Part shown: positions 27,563 through 35,201 of the stretch, piece after piece | How the letters are laid out: each line of letters begins with the position of its first letter | Position numbering within the stretch: position 1 is the stretch's first letter | From: JAJCYL01 sp965206015 | GTDB taxonomy: Bacteria > Bacteroidota > Bacteroidia > Cytophagales > Cyclobacteriaceae | Assembly: GCA_965206015.1 (NCBI GenBank) | Contig: CBDBIW010000014.1 | Span: 124,001 to 188,000 of the forward strand | Direction: 5' to 3' | DNA: 64,000 nucleotides | Notes under the pieces: generated by a model | Told to the model about the DNA's origin: nothing | Seen by the model: the letters and a program-made list of their open reading frames with translations, nothing else | Database searches by the model: none | Made by a program: the position numbers and the translations under genes

Positions 27563-29505
27563 GCTTCACCCATTCTTGATACGCCATTCAATACTTTTAA
27601 CAGGGCTTTCATATGATCCTCGGCACTAGCTGCCAGTTTCTCTTCATATTCTTGTTCAAAGCCCTCAAAATGATTATTCATTTCACCCACGCCATTCAGG
27701 TTATTGATATGGAGGTTGATGATCCGCTGCGTCCTGCCTCCGGTGTTCACCTGGTCGGTCAACTCCCCTAGTGTTTTCCTGTCTGGATGATCTCCATTTG
27801 TGCCCTCCTTTTTTGTTGCTTTTTCAGTTGTGCCCTCCTTTTTTGTTGCTTTTTCAAACGCTGCCAGTGCCTTTTTGATCTTTTCAGCCTCCCTGTTGCC
27901 TGGATGACCGGAAAGATCGTGCACACCGGGTAAAAGGGCAGCTTTTTCACGATGAAGGGTCAGGGCATTCAGACGCGCTTTCAATATTTTTTCTTCCTGC
28001 GTGTCAGAGATTCCCGCGGCCAGGATAAGTGGGGTCAGTTCCTGATTGATCCCACTGAGTTGGTCCCGGGCTTTTTTGCGTTGTGCTTCAGCTTGTGCCA
28101 GGTTATCTGTCGGTTTGACATATACTCCTCTTCCTGCGTAGGTGCTGGTATATTGTTGTTCTGTACCCTTTGCTATGTCAAAGATTCTGTCACCGGCCTG
28201 TCTGATCCTGCTTTCTATCTGTCTTTTTTGCTTAAATAATGCCTCTTTCTGCTCTATTTTGACCTCTGATCGTTTTTCATTCTCCAGGTATTTTTTCAGT
28301 TCCTCAAACGCTTTTAAAAAACCTTCACTATCCAGAGCCAGTTCGATGTCAAGCTTTTTACCCAGTACATCCTCCCCGAATTGGGCATTGAACTGCCCGA
28401 TGAGCTTTTGCCGCTCCCGGATGGAAAGACCGGCTGTTTTCATTTGTTCCAGGTAGTGGTCAATCGCATTGATGGCGTAAGTTTTTTGATTTGCTTCAGG
28501 GCCATTCATCATGGCAATGCCCAGGTCTAACACACCATCCACCACCGGTTTGAATAATAAGCCCAGTTCTGCCAGTTTAGCGGAGAAAGTGCCAGTAAGG
28601 GTACTCCATTTCCCGCCCATGCTCTCACTCTGCTTCTCCATCATCTGGTAAAACTTCCCGCCCCGGGAAGTGACCGAGCCAAACGCTTCGGCAACCTGTT
28701 CGTAGGAGATCTTGCCCTTGCTCATTTCCTCTCTGAGTTCGCCCATACTTTTGCCGGTCATCCCGGCCATCTCCTGCAAGGGGTTGAAACCGGCGTTAAT
28801 GAACTGGAGCAGGTCCTGCCCCATGAGTTTGCCGGACGAGCGCACCTGTCCCATGACCAGTGCCAGCGAACTCAGCCGCCCGGCGTTCCCTCCCGAGACA
28901 TCGCCCAGACGGGAGAGCGTCGGGAGGACGTCCTGACCGGCAAATCCGAAGTTGAGCAGGGTTCTGGTCGCATCGAGTAATGCGCTATTGGCAAAGGGCG
29001 TTTTGTTGGCCAGGCTGTTTACGCTGTCGACCAGGGCACTGCCCTGTTCTTCACTGCCGGTCATGGTCTGGAAAGCGATGCGGTTTTGCTCTAATTCCAC
29101 CCCTCCGGTGATGGCTTTTTTAGCCAGTGAAAAGCCGGCATACCCTAGTGCTGCGGGGCCGGCAAATCGCCCCACCAGGCCACCCGCCAGGCCGCCGCCG
29201 GGCATGCCTTTGTTGCGCAGACCTGTACTTCGGAGTTTGTCAACCTTTCGTTCGGTCTCTGTGATCACCTTGTTGAGTCGCTCAATTTTTTTAGTATCAA
29301 AAGCCCTGTTTTTCCGTTTGCGAAGCCGTTCCAGAACATTGTTTAGCCCGTCAATAGTGGTTTTGGTACCGCCCAGTTTTTTTTGAAACCGGCGCACGTC
29401 CTCACCCGCCGCATCGCTCATGGCTTTTGTGCTACGGCTTATTTTACTGAGTTCTTTGTCAATCCGGCTTTTTAATTCAAGCGTAAATGTGAGCGTTTCA
29501 GCCAT
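27559..29505 (-). CDS. Tail tape measure protein
   Basis: A 648-residue protein that sets tail length. The N-terminal 80 residues are coiled coil (SRSTKAMSDAAGEDVRRFQK). The TMP core domain follows: GRFAGPAALGYAGFSLAKKA, ANKTPFANSALLDATRTLL, GQVRSSGKLMGQDLLQFINA, and GGKWSTLTGTFSAKLAELG near residue 310. The C-terminal half is helical and charged. A 30-bp tandem duplication encodes a repeated KATKKEGT stretch near residue 560. The start overlaps the end of the chaperone -1 frame by eight bases. Confidence 0.9.
   Translation of the reverse strand: MAETLTFTLELKSRIDKELSKISRSTKAMSDAAGEDVRRFQKKLGGTKTTIDGLNNVLERLRKRKNRAFDTKKIERLNKVITETERKVDKLRSTGLRNKGMPGGGLAGGLVGRFAGPAALGYAGFSLAKKAITGGVELEQNRIAFQTMTGSEEQGSALVDSVNSLANKTPFANSALLDATRTLLNFGFAGQDVLPTLSRLGDVSGGNAGRLSSLALVMGQVRSSGKLMGQDLLQFINAGFNPLQEMAGMTGKSMGELREEMSKGKISYEQVAEAFGSVTSRGGKFYQMMEKQSESMGGKWSTLTGTFSAKLAELGLLFKPVVDGVLDLGIAMMNGPEANQKTYAINAIDHYLEQMKTAGLSIRERQKLIGQFNAQFGEDVLGKKLDIELALDSEGFLKAFEELKKYLENEKRSEVKIEQKEALFKQKRQIESRIRQAGDRIFDIAKGTEQQYTSTYAGRGVYVKPTDNLAQAEAQRKKARDQLSGINQELTPLILAAGISDTQEEKILKARLNALTLHREKAALLPGVHDLSGHPGNREAEKIKKALAAFEKATKKEGTTEKATKKEGTNGDHPDRKTLGELTDQVNTGGRTQRIINLHINNLNGVGEMNNHFEGFEQEYEEKLAASAEDHMKALLKVLNGVSRMGEA
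27799..27856 (-). repeat. 30-bp tandem duplication inside the tape measure gene
   Basis: Two in-frame copies of a 30-base unit (second copy 28 bases) encode KATKKEGT twice in a hydrophilic linker. The copies are identical except at the edge, so the duplication is recent and could expand or contract tail length. Confidence 0.85.
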
Positions 29506-29673
29506 GACTTTCCCTTTTTCTTATTGCTACAAGCTGGGCAAAGCTCAATGCCCATTCCTGGTCAGTGAGCTGGTCGGGGTTGACCCCAAGGTGGTAACGC
29601 AACTGCGTATCTACATAAAGCAACGGACTGGCCTTCGCCCTGCCGTCGGCTGTGTTCACCTTGTTTATATAAA
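29498..29673 (-). CDS. Tail chaperone extension reached by probable -1 frameshift
   Basis: In the -1 frame relative to the chaperone gene, an open stretch of about 58 codons runs from the GGGGTTT site (29677-29671) to TGA at 29500-29498. It contains SPLLYVDTQLRYHLGVNPDQ and LTDQEWALSFAQLVAIRKRE, which looks like real protein. It has only a poor GTG start (about 29659) and overlaps the tape measure start by eight bases. This is the lambda G-GT / Mu gp41-42 layout, in which a minor fused chaperone helps tape measure assembly. Confidence 0.6.
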
Positions 29674-30009
29674 CCCCAGGCGTTTCTGGAGCCAGTAGTA
29701 GCTCATCAGGGCGGCTCTGAAAAAATAGCTGTCCTCTTTGAGTACCTCCTGGTCACCGGCCACCATGCACGTCTCCAAAATCATTTCTCCGGGCGTGATG
29801 CGGTCTGTTTTGCCGTCGGCAGTGGTCTCGTGAAGCAGGGCTGCTTTCACCTCCCCGCGTACCGGCTGACGCAGCCATATTGTTTTGTCTGCTTTCCCTT
29901 TGAGAGGAATGACCATCTTTTCAAGCTTCCCCCATTGCTCTTCGAGTGCCTTTTCGTGGATTTTTTCCACCGGCTTGAAAGCCCCGTTCTCTTTTAATAC
30001 CAATGCCAT
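29665..30009 (-). CDS. Tail assembly chaperone
   Basis: A 114-residue protein between the tube and tape measure genes, the fixed position of tail chaperones in long-tailed phages. Features are a Lys/Glu-rich N-terminus, IWLRQPVRGEVKAALLHETT and a C-terminal helix SYYWLQKRLGFI just before the stop. The last codons CTG GGG TTT ATA TAA offer a -1 slippage point into the downstream frame. Role is based on position and gene architecture. Confidence 0.7.
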   Translation of the reverse strand: MALVLKENGAFKPVEKIHEKALEEQWGKLEKMVIPLKGKADKTIWLRQPVRGEVKAALLHETTADGKTDRITPGEMILETCMVAGDQEVLKEDSYFFRAALMSYYWLQKRLGFI

Positions 30010-30032
30010 TATTACAATCTTTTATTTTAATA

Positions 30033-30464
30033 TTAAAGTCTTTTAATGTCCAGGAACATGATCGGGATTTCGATCACCATTTTCGTATCGCCTTGATTAA
30101 AGCGTTGTTCTATCTCCCCGTAACGGACCCCCTGCAGGACGTCGGTTCTCAATTTCGGGGTCTCGCCCAGAATGTGATTATCCGTCTTGTAGACCACTAC
30201 GATACTGGTACCCCGCAGCAGTTGCAATTCACGGTCGGCCCGCAGCGATTCGAGTTTTGCCAGATCTCCCTGCAAGAGGCCAATACTGCCCTCGAATGAA
30301 AAGTTGCCTTCCTGTATGGCTCTGGGTTTGCTGCCCTTCCCGTAGATAAATTCCTTCTCCAAAGAGGTCTTGTAAGCCACATGCTGCAAGGAGGTAATGT
30401 CAATGCCGGAAGCATTGACCGTAATGTGGCTGTATTGATATTCCCTGCTGTCTGTCTGTGCCAT
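30033..30464 (-). CDS. Phage tail tube protein
   Basis: A 143-residue protein three bases downstream of the sheath gene, as expected for the inner tube of a contractile tail. It is rich in beta structure: GIDITSLQHVAYKTSLEKEF, then a conserved-looking SFEGSIGLL and a C-terminal MVIEIPIMFLDIKRL. Tube subunits form stacked hexamers with the sheath around them. Confidence 0.75.
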   Translation of the reverse strand: MAQTDSREYQYSHITVNASGIDITSLQHVAYKTSLEKEFIYGKGSKPRAIQEGNFSFEGSIGLLQGDLAKLESLRADRELQLLRGTSIVVVYKTDNHILGETPKLRTDVLQGVRYGEIEQRFNQGDTKMVIEIPIMFLDIKRL

Positions 30465-30466
30465 GC

Positions 30467-31606
30467 CTATAAATAAATCAGGTAGTTAATAGAATTGGAA
30501 TAGCCCACCGGAGTGATGCGCAACTCCACGCCCAACTGTTCGGTTTGCAGTATATTGCTGCCTCTGACCTGAGCTTCCACCGAGGAGATCTCTGTGTTCC
30601 CGAGCATTTGCACCGCCAGTGCCTGCTCAATATCTGCCTCTATCCTGCGGGCAACGTCCTCCCGGATAGTGCCGTCTGCATTCAGGGGTACTTTTTCGTC
30701 CACCTCGCGAATGCCCGTGCGGTACGCAATGCGCTTGATCTTGTCGATGACCCGCACACGGGAAAGCCGGTTCACAAAACTGCCTGACAGGGTAAAGTCA
30801 TTGGCAAAGTACACGCCGGCTTCTCCCGGAAAATGGCGGTACGTAATATAATGCCTGTCATGGATCACGCCCAGAGAAGTGAGCATGTCCTCCAGTTTGC
30901 TTTTACTGGTCAGATAGCCTGTACTCACCGGTACCGCTCCGTTGCGCTTTCTCGATAGCCGGGTCTCTACGCTCAGGGTGCTCAACAGCCCTCCCAGAAA
31001 GCCGACAGACGCATTACCGGTGTTGTCGTTCGCCGCTATGGATATGGCCACATTTTCATAAGAAGACGACTGGTATTCGGTCAGGTCAGCGGCCGTGCCG
31101 CTAAAACTTTGTCCATCCAGCACCACACCCAGGTGAATATTTTTATACCCACCGGCTAACTGCTGTGCTTTCGGTACTGCCGTATGCACTTGCGGATCCA
31201 GTCCTCCGGAACGGGTCACCGGGCCGCTGCCCGTTTGCTTGCAAACCAGCAACACCCGGATGGCTTCGTTGCTGTCGTCAATCAATCGCCTGCCATGTGT
31301 CAGGCTTGCGTCAACCAGTTGCGGCATCGTGACGGTTGCCGTCACACACCGCAACCATAGCCGGTTGCTGGTGTTGGCAAAGTAGTCTGATACCTGCCCA
31401 TATAAAAAAGCATTGTTTTCTGGGGTGACCCCCAGGTTTTTCAAATCTTCCAGATCCGGCAACAAGTAACTCTTGTTGAGGGAAAAATTTCCGCTTCCTG
31501 TCACGTTGGTGGCGGTGCAAAGCATGCCAAAAGTGCCATCGGCCAGTCTGGGCAATGATTGCCGTCCATCGGTATTGATCTCTATATTTACGCCCGGTAA
31601 TGCCAT
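30467..31606 (-). CDS. Contractile tail sheath protein (DUF2586-like)
   Basis: A 379-residue sheath subunit. It starts MALPGVNIEINTDGRQSLPR, has a long beta region with GVVLDGQSFSGTAADLTEYQ, and the sheath C-terminal features YITYRHFPGEAGVYFANDFT (conserved domain before the attachment arm), RVIDKIKRIAYR and a final beta strand NSINYLIYL that can add to the neighbouring subunit. Its presence makes the phage a myovirus. DUF2586 is the closest family I recall for Bacteroidota Mu-like sheaths. Confidence 0.8.
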   Translation of the reverse strand: MALPGVNIEINTDGRQSLPRLADGTFGMLCTATNVTGSGNFSLNKSYLLPDLEDLKNLGVTPENNAFLYGQVSDYFANTSNRLWLRCVTATVTMPQLVDASLTHGRRLIDDSNEAIRVLLVCKQTGSGPVTRSGGLDPQVHTAVPKAQQLAGGYKNIHLGVVLDGQSFSGTAADLTEYQSSSYENVAISIAANDNTGNASVGFLGGLLSTLSVETRLSRKRNGAVPVSTGYLTSKSKLEDMLTSLGVIHDRHYITYRHFPGEAGVYFANDFTLSGSFVNRLSRVRVIDKIKRIAYRTGIREVDEKVPLNADGTIREDVARRIEADIEQALAVQMLGNTEISSVEAQVRGSNILQTEQLGVELRITPVGYSNSINYLIYL

Positions 31607-31610
31607 TATT

Positions 31611-32000
31611 TTATTTGATTTTTAATTTTTCATTGTGCTGCGCACTTCCAAAAAAGAAGTCGGTGATCGTACTCACTTTGGCACTCATCGCACCGAAGGT
31701 GGTGCTTATCATGGTGATTTGAAAGTCGGTCAGGTCCATCCCTTCGCCATGAAAAGCCCAGTAGAGCATAAACCCGGTTAGTACCACATAAGCGGTCAAA
31801 AACACCAGTGCAAACACTTTTTGCACGTTGCTGTCCTGACCGTACAGATTGCGGGCATTTTCCCGCCCGGTGGATTCCATTTGATAGATCTCTTTGAAAA
31901 ACTCCCGCTTTTCTTCTTTGGTCTCCACAAAGCGGTCGACCACGTCTGCCACCTCCCTGAACGGGCTTACCCCACCAAATATTTTTGCTAAAAAGTTCAT
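31611..32000 (-). CDS. Holin-like membrane protein (3TM holin type)
   Basis: A 129-residue protein with an amphipathic N-terminus (FREVADVVDRFVETKEEKRE) and two strong hydrophobic segments: VFALVFLTAYVVLTGFMLYW at about 63-82 and FQITMISTTFGAMSAKVSTI at about 93-112. It overlaps the amidase gene by four bases, so it should release the endolysin by making membrane holes. Confidence 0.72.
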   Translation of the reverse strand: MNFLAKIFGGVSPFREVADVVDRFVETKEEKREFFKEIYQMESTGRENARNLYGQDSNVQKVFALVFLTAYVVLTGFMLYWAFHGEGMDLTDFQITMISTTFGAMSAKVSTITDFFFGSAQHNEKLKIK

Positions 32001-32464
32001 GACCGGAAAATGTTTTTTTCAGGGATAAAAATCTCCTCACACCAGTCTTCCACCTTAAAAGACGGACAGGCCTTGCTGGAAAAATGATAATGCCCGGCCA
32101 CCTGTATGCCGGGGTGTCGCCGCACCATATAGCGAACATAGTCTGCCAGAGCGGTTTTTTGCTCCGGTGTGCGGGTGTCTTCCGGTTTCATGGCCCGGTC
32201 GCATCCGCCCGCGTAAACCACATGACGGCTCACGCCGTTTATTCCTCTGGCACCGTTGCTGATCTCCCAAACGTCTATCTGGCCATCGCTGTTGAAGGGA
32301 ACCAGGTTGATTAGCCTGCCGTGCAGGTCAATCAGATCCGAATAGCCCACGCGTGACCAGCCCCGCCCCCCGAGATGCCAGCGTTCAATATCGGCTGCCG
32401 TCACCTCCCGGCCTTCCGGCGTCGCCGTGCAATGAATCACCAGATATTTCAAAGGTTTTCCCAT
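31997..32464 (-). CDS. Phage N-acetylmuramoyl-L-alanine amidase (endolysin)
   Basis: A 155-residue Amidase_2/T7 lysozyme-type enzyme that cuts the bond between muramic acid and L-Ala in peptidoglycan. Zinc ligands are visible: His11 in VIHCTATPEG, then GHYHFSSKACPSF supplying His and Cys. RHVVYAGGCD and DTRTPEQ are typical of Bacteroidota phage amidases. No signal peptide, so it needs the adjacent holin. It is coupled to that gene by an ATGA-type overlap. Confidence 0.93.
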   Translation of the reverse strand: MGKPLKYLVIHCTATPEGREVTAADIERWHLGGRGWSRVGYSDLIDLHGRLINLVPFNSDGQIDVWEISNGARGINGVSRHVVYAGGCDRAMKPEDTRTPEQKTALADYVRYMVRRHPGIQVAGHYHFSSKACPSFKVEDWCEEIFIPEKNIFRS

Positions 32465-32495
32465 ATCATTCCCCGAAGGGGTTTTTAACTTGTTT

Positions 32496-32720
32496 TTAAC
32501 TCAATAACCTGATCATGATACCTATCACTGCTCCCGAGATGCCGCCGTAGATAGCTGCTTTCGTTTCCAGTACCGCCAGTCTGACTTTGAATTTGACAAA
32601 GTCATGTCCATACTCGTCCAACTCCTTGCGAATGATACTCACCTGATCCACCAAACGGACCAGCAGCTCCTTTTGTGATAGCTGGTTCAAATCAATCTTG
32701 TCGTTTTCCCTGTCAATCAA
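32496..32720 (-). CDS. Small coiled-coil/membrane phage protein (XhlA-like)
   Basis: A 74-residue protein with an N-terminal helix (VRLVDQVSIIRKELDEYGHD), a coiled section VRLAVLETKAAIYG and one C-terminal membrane segment GGISGAVIGIMIRLL. Layout is like XhlA-type or spanin-like lysis accessories. It precedes the amidase/holin pair on the same strand, so the three form a lysis cassette. Exact role is not known. Confidence 0.6.
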   Translation of the reverse strand: MIDRENDKIDLNQLSQKELLVRLVDQVSIIRKELDEYGHDFVKFKVRLAVLETKAAIYGGISGAVIGIMIRLLS

Positions 32721-32757
32721 CTTTCAACTTTTTTTAATGTTCAACTTTCAACCGGGA

Positions 32758-33684
32758 TCACGCTGCCGATTCCACCAGATTCACCACGCCTTTGCCGTCT
32801 TTCCTGCGGTACAAGGCTCCCAGTCTCATAAGAGAACTGATCTCATCACCGCCAATTTTAGGCTGTCCGGCTTCATAAAGGACTTTTACCGCTCCTCTGG
32901 CGAGGCTTACGTATTTGGATGACCAGAACAAAGCCCCGGCATTGTCAGCATTCGCCGCATTCGTCCCCTGGTCTTTCAACACCGGCGTAGCCGCATTCGT
33001 AAACGAGTTGATCGTACTCCGGACGTAGAACTGAATCCTTAAAATGCGATCCACATCACCCATCCTGAGCACTCCGGTGCCGGTGCCCTTACCCTGGTAG
33101 TCGGTACTGGTTACTTCGGTCATTTTAAGCAGGTCCATTTCCATCTCCGGGCTGATCAAAGCACACAGATTGTCCATCGACACATTGTCTTTTCTAAACG
33201 CTTTACGGACCTCCAGCAGGTCTTCAAACCTGATCGCTTTCCGGTTGCCCGTCCCCGTGGTGCCAACTCTCGCATCGCCCCCGGTCCTGAGCATTTTAGC
33301 ACTGGTATTCGATGCCCACTCGTGCTGCACAAAGTCTGCGGCGTATTCGGTCAACTCCTCGGCATGCTGTTCTACCAGGCTGGCCCGCTTGGCATAGTTC
33401 ACGACCAGGTCTTCAGAATCCTGCAAAAAAGTTGCCTGCGTTTTGAGCTGCCTGATGTTGTAGGCAATGGACTCGTCTGTCCTTTGTGCCGAGACTCTCG
33501 TATCCTTCCCGTAGTCGGAAATTTCGGTAACCGGCACATTCCCGGTGACTTGCGGGATATTCACCTGACCGCCTTTCAGAAATGCCGTGTCGTTCTTGCT
33601 CTGGAGCATATAGGAGTTGTCCGGAAACAATAAAGGCTCCAGGTCCCTGGAAAATAGCTGATTTATATGATTTGCTGTTGGCAT
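32758..33684 (-). CDS. Major capsid protein
   Basis: A 308-residue protein after the protease/scaffold gene. It begins MPTANHINQLFSRDLEPLLF and shows a capsid-like E-loop/P-domain mix: NDTAFLKGGQVNIPQVTG, a long spine helix around VEQHAEELTEYAADFVQHEW, then RFEDLLEVRKAFRKDNVSMD and ALISPEMEMDLLKM, typical of HK97/P22-type coats. Late in the protein, ALFWSSKYVSLARGAVKVLY is a common coat signature. The most abundant virion protein is expected from this gene. Confidence 0.83.
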   Translation of the reverse strand: MPTANHINQLFSRDLEPLLFPDNSYMLQSKNDTAFLKGGQVNIPQVTGNVPVTEISDYGKDTRVSAQRTDESIAYNIRQLKTQATFLQDSEDLVVNYAKRASLVEQHAEELTEYAADFVQHEWASNTSAKMLRTGGDARVGTTGTGNRKAIRFEDLLEVRKAFRKDNVSMDNLCALISPEMEMDLLKMTEVTSTDYQGKGTGTGVLRMGDVDRILRIQFYVRSTINSFTNAATPVLKDQGTNAANADNAGALFWSSKYVSLARGAVKVLYEAGQPKIGGDEISSLMRLGALYRRKDGKGVVNLVESAA

Positions 33685-33688
33685 GATG

Positions 33689-34537
33689 TCAGGATTTTTT
33701 AGTGGTGTAACCGTTAATTAATTTTTCAAACTGGCCGGGTGCGTTCAATTGAAGCTCCTCCAGTTCTTCCGCCGTGTAGTCGTGATAACCCTTTTCGGGT
33801 ACTGTCCGGCCTTTTCCCAGGGCATTCACCAGATGGTTGATCCCTTCCAGAACTGCCGTATCTTTCGCATTGGCAGGCGGTACAGCGGCATTCGCCGTAT
33901 CCTGCTCTTGCGCCGTTTTGTTTTCCGCATCCAGTTTCAAAAGATCCTCCACCGAAAGCGACATATACGCCTTTTTGCGTACCTCGTCGCCGGGCTGCCC
34001 TCCGGCCCGGAGAATACGGTTCACCATCGCATTTTTCAATGCGGCGTTCTCTTTTTCAAGTTCGTTGTGGCCAGGCGGGCTGTTTTCCGGCTCCCTGTCT
34101 TTTTTCTCTTCTTCTTTCATATCCATGATCAGTCCGTTAATTGAGTTATAATAGCAGCAGTTCTCCAGTGTCAGCGTCTCCCGATAAGAGGGAATGTCCA
34201 CCAGCGACACCTCTATAACTTCTCCGTGATACAGTACATCTTTTTTTATCTCCGCCGAACGGTAGTCAAACCTTACGCTGGCTGCTTTGATGAATCCGCG
34301 TTCTACTTTTCCTTTCAGTACCATCGCCGCAGGATCTTTCCCGTCAAAGACCGGAACAGCAGTGATGGTTTGATTGTCCTGTTTGAAATCCGTCCACCGG
34401 CCCATCACCTGACCACGCTCGTGCATGAACAGAAGTACGGGGTTTTTCCTGAACGCATCCATGTTAAAAGTCCCCTGGTCTACTTTGTAGCCGTGCCGGT
34501 TTTCCTTCGAAAAATCAATAAGAACGAAACGGTTCAT
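33689..34537 (-). CDS. Prohead protease with scaffold-like C-terminus
   Basis: The preferred start is MNRFVLIDFSKENRHGYKVD, 29 codons inside the longest frame, because the preceding part looks non-coding. The first 140 residues resemble S78-type prohead proteases: NPVLLFMHERGQVMGRW contains the likely catalytic His, and EVSLVDIPSYRETLTL the Ser-containing block. Residues from about 145 onward are charged, Ala/Asn-rich and coiled (LEKENAALKNAMVNRILRAG), as in a scaffold. Protease and scaffold in one gene directly before the capsid gene is a known Mu-like arrangement (gpI/Z). Confidence 0.75.
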   Translation of the reverse strand: MNRFVLIDFSKENRHGYKVDQGTFNMDAFRKNPVLLFMHERGQVMGRWTDFKQDNQTITAVPVFDGKDPAAMVLKGKVERGFIKAASVRFDYRSAEIKKDVLYHGEVIEVSLVDIPSYRETLTLENCCYYNSINGLIMDMKEEEKKDREPENSPPGHNELEKENAALKNAMVNRILRAGGQPGDEVRKKAYMSLSVEDLLKLDAENKTAQEQDTANAAVPPANAKDTAVLEGINHLVNALGKGRTVPEKGYHDYTAEELEELQLNAPGQFEKLINGYTTKKS

Positions 34538-34721
34538 GCCGCAATAATAATAAGGGCGTGGCCGGGGGTGCAAATCCCGGATCACCCAGTGTGGGCACAG
34601 TATAACCGGCTGCGCCCACAGCATAGCCGGGTGATTCGGATTTTCGCATTTTTTTCAAAACCGCCCACCTTCGCACTTGCCCCTGCCTGCGGCAGGGATC
34701 TTAATTCCTGATTGAAACAAG
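34538..34721. promoter_or_regulatory. Divergent late-gene control region
   Basis: This gap separates the minus-strand capsid/tail operon from the plus-strand terminase/portal operon, so it must hold two outward promoters. A short hairpin around CCCTGCCTGCGGCAGGG lies at about 34680-34697; a similar palindrome occurs at 46745-46760. No clear promoter consensus was seen. Confidence 0.5.
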
Positions 34722-35201
34722 GTGCCTAAATATTCACAAGCGCAGAAAAAAAACATCATCGAGGAAGCGCGTAAGCTCTATGCGGCAGGTACGGGACTGC
34801 CTGTCTGTGCCCAATACCTTGGGGTGTCACTCTCTACGCTGCAATCATGGGCAAAAGCCCATGACTTCAAAAAAGCACGTAAAGCCTACCTGATGCAACG
34901 TCCGCAAATCCTCTCGGCGATAGTAGAGAGTTTCCAGTCCATACTTGAAGGGGAACAGCCCAGGATCACCGCCGACCAGGCTGTCAAATATGCGTCCTCC
35001 TTTGAAAAGCTCTCGGACACAAAGAAGCTCGCCGGCTACACCTTTGAAGCCTTTGAGGCACTTACCCTGGAGATGCTTGACGGAATTGAAAAAGCGAAAA
35101 AAAAGCAGGACAAAGAAGACATTTTAAAGGCGGCGAAAATCACCAGGCAAGCGATGGATACGGTCATCAACAAAATGATTAAAGCAGCTTTCGATGAATA
35201 G
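34722..35201 (+). CDS. Terminase small subunit-like DNA-binding protein
   Basis: A 159-residue protein that opens the head operon, starting at GTG 34722. The N-terminal 50 residues hold a helix-turn-helix (YLGVSLSTLQSWAKAHDFKK), and the rest is helical and charged (QAVKYASSFEKLSDTKKLAG), as in small terminases that recognise packaging sites and assemble as rings. It overlaps the large terminase by eight bases. In transposable phages packaging starts from the prophage end, which this subunit would select. Confidence 0.75.
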   Translation: MPKYSQAQKKNIIEEARKLYAAGTGLPVCAQYLGVSLSTLQSWAKAHDFKKARKAYLMQRPQILSAIVESFQSILEGEQPRITADQAVKYASSFEKLSDTKKLAGYTFEAFEALTLEMLDGIEKAKKKQDKEDILKAAKITRQAMDTVINKMIKAAFDE

